Notes under the pieces: generated by a model | What the model was told of the DNA's origin: nothing | Databases searched by the model: none | What the model saw: the letters and a program-made list of their open reading frames with translations, nothing else | Assembly: GCA_022819505.1 (NCBI GenBank) | Contig: JAJEHD010000019.1 | Coordinates: forward strand, 554,802-618,801 | Direction of reading: 5' to 3' | Length of the DNA stretch: 64,000 nt | Origin: Acidimicrobiia bacterium | GTDB lineage: Bacteria; Actinomycetota; Acidimicrobiia; Acidimicrobiales; Aldehydirespiratoraceae | Made by a program: the position numbers and the translations under genes | Part shown: in pieces, positions 59,900 to 64,000 of the stretch | Layout of the letters: every line of letters begins with the position of its first letter | How positions within the stretch are numbered: position 1 is the first letter of the stretch

Positions 59900-59974
59900 C
59901 GAACTTCTCATCACAGCAGCTCGCGATATATACAAGCCGGGCGACTTGCAGCCGAGACGCAGGGAGACTGGTTC

Positions 59975-61210
59975 GTGAGAGTGCTGCGCAATGCTCGACT
60001 GGTCGACGGCCGCAGCGTCGACCTCCGCCTTGACGACTCAAGCGGAACCATCGCCGAGGTCACCGCGGCAGGCTCGACCGCGATCACCGACGGCGCGGAG
60101 GTCGACGACCTGGACGGCTGGCTGCTGCTGCCGGCCATGGCCGAGCCCCACGCCCACCTCGACAAGGCGCTGACCGCCGACGAGGTTCCCAACCCCAAGG
60201 GCGACCTCATGGGGGCCATCGAGGCCTGGTTCGCAGCCGCGGAGAAGGGCCGGCTGTCCTATGAGCGGACCGTCGAGCGGGCCACCCAGGCCTTCGAGAT
60301 GCTGCTCGTGCACGGGGTGACCGCGGTCCGCACCCACATCAACGTCACCGCCGACATCGGCATCGTGAGCGTTCTGGCCGTGCAGGAGGCGGCCCGGGCC
60401 ATGGAGGGCCTGATCGACTTCCAGATGGTGGCCCTGACCGGCTGGCCGATGACCGGCCCCGACAGCGCCGACAACATCCGTGCGCTGGAGGAGGCGGTGG
60501 AGGCCGGGGTCGATCTGGTGGGGGGCTGCCCGAACCTGCAGGACGACCCTCGGGCCCACATCTCCGACGTGCTGGCCCTGGCGACCTCTGCCGGAATCGA
60601 CATCGACCTGCACACCGACGAGACGCTCGACCCCTCCGTGCTGACTCTGCGGGAACTGGCCCGCCAGGTGAGCGACAAGGGCTTCGACGGGCTGGTGGCC
60701 GCCAGCCACTGCGTTAGCCTCGGCATGCAGCCGCCCGATGTGCAGGCGGCGGTGGCCGCGGAGGTCGCGGCGGCGGGCATCTCGGTGATCACCCTGCCCC
60801 AGACCAACCTGTTCCTGCAGGGCCGCGACGACCCGGTGGCCACCCCTAGGGGACTCACCGCCATCAACCCGCTGCTGGATGCGGGCGCGGTGGTGGCCGC
60901 GGGGGCCGACAACGTGCAGGATCCGTTCAACCTGGTGGGACGCAGCGACCCGCTCGAGACGGCCGCGCTGATGGTCATGGCCGGCCACCGGCTACCCGAC
61001 GACGCGTTCGACATGGTCGCCAACGTCTCCCGGCGGGTGATGGGCCTGGCCCCGGTCAATTTCGAGCCCGGCGATCCCGCCGACATGGTGGCCATCGACG
61101 CTCCGTCGCTGCGGGGCGCGGTGGCCGACGCCCCGATGTCGCGCCGGGTCTACCGCCGGGGACGGCTGGTGGCCTCAGCCGACCAGCAGACCCGGGTTCA
61201 CCGGCCCTAG
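59975..61210 (+). CDS. CodA-like amidohydrolase (cytosine deaminase / N-heterocycle amidohydrolase)
   Basis: 411 residues. The ligands and catalytic residues of cytosine deaminase are at nearly the same numbers as in the E. coli enzyme: H59 and H61 (PHAHLDK), H213 and E216 (DLHTDE), H245 (ASHCVSL) and D312 (GADNVQDPF). The family hydrolyses ring C-N bonds in pyrimidines, creatinine-like and triazine compounds. GTG start with GGGAGA upstream. With the Rieske and 2OG oxygenases next door this suggests a heterocyclic substrate. Confidence 0.87.
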   Translation: MRVLRNARLVDGRSVDLRLDDSSGTIAEVTAAGSTAITDGAEVDDLDGWLLLPAMAEPHAHLDKALTADEVPNPKGDLMGAIEAWFAAAEKGRLSYERTVERATQAFEMLLVHGVTAVRTHINVTADIGIVSVLAVQEAARAMEGLIDFQMVALTGWPMTGPDSADNIRALEEAVEAGVDLVGGCPNLQDDPRAHISDVLALATSAGIDIDLHTDETLDPSVLTLRELARQVSDKGFDGLVAASHCVSLGMQPPDVQAAVAAEVAAAGISVITLPQTNLFLQGRDDPVATPRGLTAINPLLDAGAVVAAGADNVQDPFNLVGRSDPLETAALMVMAGHRLPDDAFDMVANVSRRVMGLAPVNFEPGDPADMVAIDAPSLRGAVADAPMSRRVYRRGRLVASADQQTRVHRP

Positions 61211-61222
61211 GCCGCTGGGCCG

Positions 61223-62497
61223 CTACTGGTCCACGAAGGTGTATTCGGTCGCGAGGGTCTGCGCGCCCGGCGCCACGACGTAGTTTCCGGCCCGCAGCGA
61301 CACCGGCGCCTCGTCGGGATCGAAGCTGACGCCCACCGGGTCACCTCCGTCGGCCACCACCTGGACCTGCTCGAGGAACTGGCGCCGCACCATCGAGACG
61401 CCCCGGTCGCTGGAGGCCAGCTGTTCGGTGGAGTGCAGCGTGATCGGGCCCTGGCCGACCTGGGTCTCGTAGTCGCCCGGGTAGCGCTGGTGGCCCTCCT
61501 CGTCGAGCTCGAACCAGTTCTTGCCGTCCGCGTAGACGGGCAACCCTTGGGCGATCCGGTCCTTGGGCTTGCGCACCATGGCCAGCACCTTGGTGCGGGT
61601 GTCGTCGATGGGCACGGCCCACGACATGTTGTTGGTCTTGCCCAGCACCGTCAGCGTCGGGGTGGGTATGGCCCTGATGGTCGGCACCCGGATCTCGGTC
61701 ACCCGGTGCAGGACGGTCCCGTCGGGCAGGTCCCTGTCCTGGCTGGCGGTGACCCCCCAGCCGTGGCGCTGCCAGTCGACGCGGGGCCAGATCTCCAGCT
61801 TGGGGTCGAACTGGTGGCCGCTGATGGCGTTGTGCAGGATGAACACGTGGTACGGGTCCATGGCGTTCTCGTGGGTCTGGAACCAGTTGCAGGGGGCCTC
61901 GGCGGGGCCGCCGAAGGCGAAGTGGTCGATGATCACGATCTCCTCGTCGTCGCGCAGGCCCTCGAAGATGTCGTAGCGGGGGAACGTCGGCTGGCGGTCG
62001 GCCGGGCCCATGTAGGCGAAGATCAGGCCGTTGTACTCCCGCACCGGATACCAGGGCTGACGGTAGGAGGCCCGGTTGCGGCCCCGGTCGGGCTCGCAGG
62101 GCTGGTCCAGGCAGGTGCCGTCCACCGCGAACAGCCACCCGTGGTACGGGCAGCGGATCCCGTCGTCCTCGACCCGCCCGAAGTAGAGGGTGGTGCCCCG
62201 GTGGCAGCAGCGGGGCTCGACGAGGCCGGGCCGGCCGCGGCCGTCGCGGAACAGGACCAGGTCCTCGCCCAGGATCCGCACGTTGCGGGGCAGGCTGGTC
62301 GCCTCGGCGCTGAGCGCGACCGGATGCCAGTAGCGCCTGAGCAGCTCCCCCGCGGGGGTGCCTGCGGCGGTCTCGACCAGATTGGGATTCCATTGGCCGG
62401 CCGGACGCCCGTAGGCGCGGCCGTCGTCGATCCGGCCGGCAGGCTCGGAGCTTGTTGGCCCGGTGCCGGCCGCCGCCCTAGCTTGAGTCTCAGTCAT
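61223..62497 (-). CDS. Rieske non-haem iron oxygenase, alpha subunit
   Basis: 424 residues. The Rieske cluster ligands are C97 and H99 (PRCCHRG) and C116 and H119 (RCPYHGW). The mononuclear iron site has H217 and H222 preceded by bridging D214 (NAMDPYHVFILH). Closest in layout to VanA/phthalate-type monooxygenases and demethylases. No reductase or ferredoxin gene lies in the window. Its ATG shares two bases with the ATG of the divergent 2OG gene, so at least one start is uncertain or leaderless. Confidence 0.87.
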   Translation of the reverse strand: MTETQARAAAGTGPTSSEPAGRIDDGRAYGRPAGQWNPNLVETAAGTPAGELLRRYWHPVALSAEATSLPRNVRILGEDLVLFRDGRGRPGLVEPRCCHRGTTLYFGRVEDDGIRCPYHGWLFAVDGTCLDQPCEPDRGRNRASYRQPWYPVREYNGLIFAYMGPADRQPTFPRYDIFEGLRDDEEIVIIDHFAFGGPAEAPCNWFQTHENAMDPYHVFILHNAISGHQFDPKLEIWPRVDWQRHGWGVTASQDRDLPDGTVLHRVTEIRVPTIRAIPTPTLTVLGKTNNMSWAVPIDDTRTKVLAMVRKPKDRIAQGLPVYADGKNWFELDEEGHQRYPGDYETQVGQGPITLHSTEQLASSDRGVSMVRRQFLEQVQVVADGGDPVGVSFDPDEAPVSLRAGNYVVAPGAQTLATEYTFVDQ

Positions 62498-63479
62498 GAC
62501 CGGATTGTCCCACACCCCACCGGACCCTGGAACATCCGCCGTCGTGCCGCCCGGCGCGCTCGAGCCCCCCACCGTGGACATCTCGGCCATTGGGGGCGAC
62601 GGGGCCCTGAGTGACTCCCACGTTGCGGCCGAGATCGAGTCCGCCTGCTCCGACGAGGGCCTGTTCGTGCTGGCCGGCCACGGCATCGACGGCGAGCTCG
62701 AAGCGGCCTTCGCCGCGTCGCGGGCCTTCTTCGCGCTCCCGCCCGGCGTCAAGGACCGGGTGCCGAGGATCGACCGGTACGGATATGTCCCGGACCGGAT
62801 CGAGGCTCGTGACCCGTCGAGCACGGCCTACATGGGCCGGTCGAGCCTGGCCGCCGAGTACCTCGACATGGGTCTGGCCGGCGAGGTCGACCTGGGGGCC
62901 GTCGAGGCGCTCGGGTGCGACGGTTTCGTGGCCGCAGTGCGGGCCTACCAGGCTGCGGCGCTGGCCACCGCCCACGGCGTGCTGGAGGCGCTGGCGGCCA
63001 CCCTGGGCGTGCCCGGCTTCTTCGCGGCCCGCATGTCGGAGCCCCAGTGCCGGCTGCGCTTCCTGCACTACCCGGAGTGCGACCGCCTCGCCGACGGCTC
63101 CGCGCCGGTCTACAGCACGCCCCACACCGACTACGGGGCCATCACGCTGCTGGCCGTCGACGGCCTGCCGGGCCTCGAAGTGCTCCACGACGGAGCGTGG
63201 ACGCCGGTCGCGGCCGCTCCGGGCAGTGTGATCGTGCAGCTCGGCGACATGCTGGCCCGCTGGACCAACGACCGCTACCGGTCCACCCCGCACCGGGTGG
63301 TGGGGTCGTCGGGCGCCGACCGCTTCTCCATCCCGTTCTTCGTGAACCCGGACCCGTCGACGGTGGTGTCCACCATCGAGAGCTGCGTGACCGCCGAGCG
63401 CCCCGAGCGTTACGAGCCCGTCACCGCCGGCGAGTTCCTCATATCGCGCATCGACAGCCCCACCGAGCCCTACGTCTGA
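62496..63479 (+). CDS. Isopenicillin-N-synthase-like Fe(II)/2OG oxygenase
   Basis: 327 residues. The iron triad is H210/D212 (TPHTDYG) and H266 (TPHRVV); R276 in RFSIPFF binds 2-oxoglutarate. The N-terminus PTVDISAIGG is the usual DIOX_N start, preceded by about 25 low-complexity residues, so a GTG at 62574 or 62544 may be the true start. It is divergent from the Rieske oxygenase and ends before a strong terminator. Confidence 0.84.
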   Translation: MTGLSHTPPDPGTSAVVPPGALEPPTVDISAIGGDGALSDSHVAAEIESACSDEGLFVLAGHGIDGELEAAFAASRAFFALPPGVKDRVPRIDRYGYVPDRIEARDPSSTAYMGRSSLAAEYLDMGLAGEVDLGAVEALGCDGFVAAVRAYQAAALATAHGVLEALAATLGVPGFFAARMSEPQCRLRFLHYPECDRLADGSAPVYSTPHTDYGAITLLAVDGLPGLEVLHDGAWTPVAAAPGSVIVQLGDMLARWTNDRYRSTPHRVVGSSGADRFSIPFFVNPDPSTVVSTIESCVTAERPERYEPVTAGEFLISRIDSPTEPYV

Positions 63480-63492
63480 ATCTCCGGGCGCG

Positions 63493-63529
63493 TTGAGGGG
63501 GCCGGCACGCTGGGTGCCGGCCCCCTCAA
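63493..63529. terminator. Perfect 16-bp GC-rich hairpin terminator
   Basis: TTGAGGGGGCCGGCAC (63493-63508) pairs perfectly with 63514-63529 around the 5-nt loop GCTGG. It lies between the convergent 2OG gene and the binding-protein gene, so it can serve both. There is no long T-run, as is common in GC-rich bacteria. Confidence 0.85.
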
Positions 63530-63560
63530 TCAGCGTTACATCACGCGATGTGGCCTGCGG

Positions 63561-64000
63561 CTAGAAGCCGTGGCCGATGCTCTCGTCGATGAACTCGTTG
63601 GTGAACAACTGGTCTGCAGTCAGGCTCGGATCGATGTCCATGCCCGCAGCCCGCATGTCATCGAGCACCTTGGCGATGCGCTCAGGAACCATGTTGCCCA
63701 CGATGCCATCACCACCGTCACCGACCAGCCCGAACTCGCGCTTGGCCGAATGCGAGAACTCAGCCAGATCAGGCGGATACACCCAGAAGTCCTCATACTT
63801 GAGCACCGCGTCCACGATGATCGCATTGGCGCGATCCGGGCTGTTGTTGAAGTCAACCGCGGCCTGCTGGATGATCGGCACCAGCTTCTCCAGACACGGC
63901 CTCAGATCCTCCAGATCCCCGGGGCGCACCCCGATGGTCTGGGAGTAGATCTGGAAACCGGCGTCATGCAGCAACTGGAACGCCACCGGCTTGCCCCACT
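63561..64000 (-). CDS. ABC substrate-binding protein, C-terminal part (cut by window edge)
   Basis: The frame is open through the right edge (the last visible residues before the first possible start read WGKPV). The 146 or so visible residues (VGVRPGDLEDLRPCLEKLVPIIQQA, then a helix pair) are the C-terminal lobe of a solute-binding protein of the NMT1/SsuA or taurine type. It is not the same as the protein at 12247. Its permease and ATPase genes are not visible and may lie to the left of the gene in its transcription order, outside the window. Confidence 0.8.
   Translation of the reverse strand, partial: WGKPVAFQLLHDAGFQIYSQTIGVRPGDLEDLRPCLEKLVPIIQQAAVDFNNSPDRANAIIVDAVLKYEDFWVYPPDLAEFSHSAKREFGLVGDGGDGIVGNMVPERIAKVLDDMRAAGMDIDPSLTADQLFTNEFIDESIGHGF

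Noticed and set aside
1..64000. tRNA, rRNA, CRISPR, transposase, integrase or phage genes
   Set aside because: No convincing signature was seen on either strand; no evidence of recent mobile-element insertion.

Overview
The window is high-GC DNA (about two thirds G+C or more by eye) with dense gene packing, many GTG and TTG starts, ATGA/GTGA stop-start overlaps and several genes without a visible Shine-Dalgarno. A nicotinoprotein (NDMA-dependent type) alcohol dehydrogenase, a luciferase-like monooxygenase, many CaiB-type CoA-transferases and a short Cys-anchored substrate-binding lipoprotein fit a free-living aerobic actinobacterium. My best guess is an Acidimicrobiia-like lineage, with Chloroflexota as the alternative. 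I see no rRNA, tRNA, CRISPR array, transposase or phage gene. About 60 genes are called; both window ends cut a gene.

Layout. 1-6458 (minus) is a compact run: partial Gfo/Idh/MocA dehydrogenase, two M24 (creatinase-fold) proteins, a 3-hydroxyisobutyrate-type dehydrogenase, a PEP-utilising/ATP-grasp phosphotransferase and a DRE-TIM (isopropylmalate/citramalate synthase-like) enzyme. 6551-9374 holds an ACMSD-like amidohydrolase, a GntR/FCD regulator and a divergent zinc dehydrogenase. 9410-14594 is a taurine/nitrate-type ABC importer with two permeases, two different ATPases and an odd coiled-coil lipoprotein. 14617-24708 carries an MFS transporter, two hot-dog hydratases, an acyl-CoA dehydrogenase, a cyclase-family hydrolase, a CitE-like lyase, Gfo/Idh, a CoA-transferase, a TauD-like dioxygenase and an enolase-superfamily enzyme. 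24738-33584 has two more Gfo/Idh proteins, two more ACMSD-like amidohydrolases, a PDC-hydrolase-like lactonase, an MFS transporter, a MenB/BadI-like crotonase and a CoA-transferase. 33608-42255 has a CinA-like protein, FAH, Ldh2, a second enolase-superfamily enzyme, a second HIBADH, two aldehyde dehydrogenases and an SDR. 42371-52259 has a 2,6-dihydroxypyridine-hydroxylase-like FAD monooxygenase, an alpha/beta-hydrolase-fold protein, a second cyclase, a luciferase-like monooxygenase, an SMP-30 lactonase, a PPOX protein, a mandelate-racemase-type enzyme, a PhyH dioxygenase and a ThDP enzyme. 52460-64000 has a serine hydrolase, an AMP-forming ligase, a VWA/MoxR pair, the nicotinoprotein dehydrogenase, a third CoA-transferase, a CodA-like deaminase, a Rieske oxygenase, a 2OG oxygenase and a second substrate-binding protein.

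How it works together. The gene content reads as a large oxidative catabolic island: uptake, ring or side-chain oxygenation, lactone/amide/ring hydrolysis, decarboxylation, CoA activation, hydration and aldol cleavage, and aldehyde oxidation. The substrate cannot be named from sequence; the FAD monooxygenase and the CodA-like deaminase hint at N-heterocycles.

The most interesting signal is not a gene. AT-rich islands in the intergenic gaps from 6.5 to 50.5 kb share one imperfect palindrome, ATCATRYA-N3-TRYATGAT, at about eleven positions. Most lie between divergent operons and some overlap start codons. It is absent from the last 13 kb and from a few internal promoters. This looks like the operator of one regulon covering much of the island, with the embedded GntR/FCD protein as the obvious but unproven candidate regulator.
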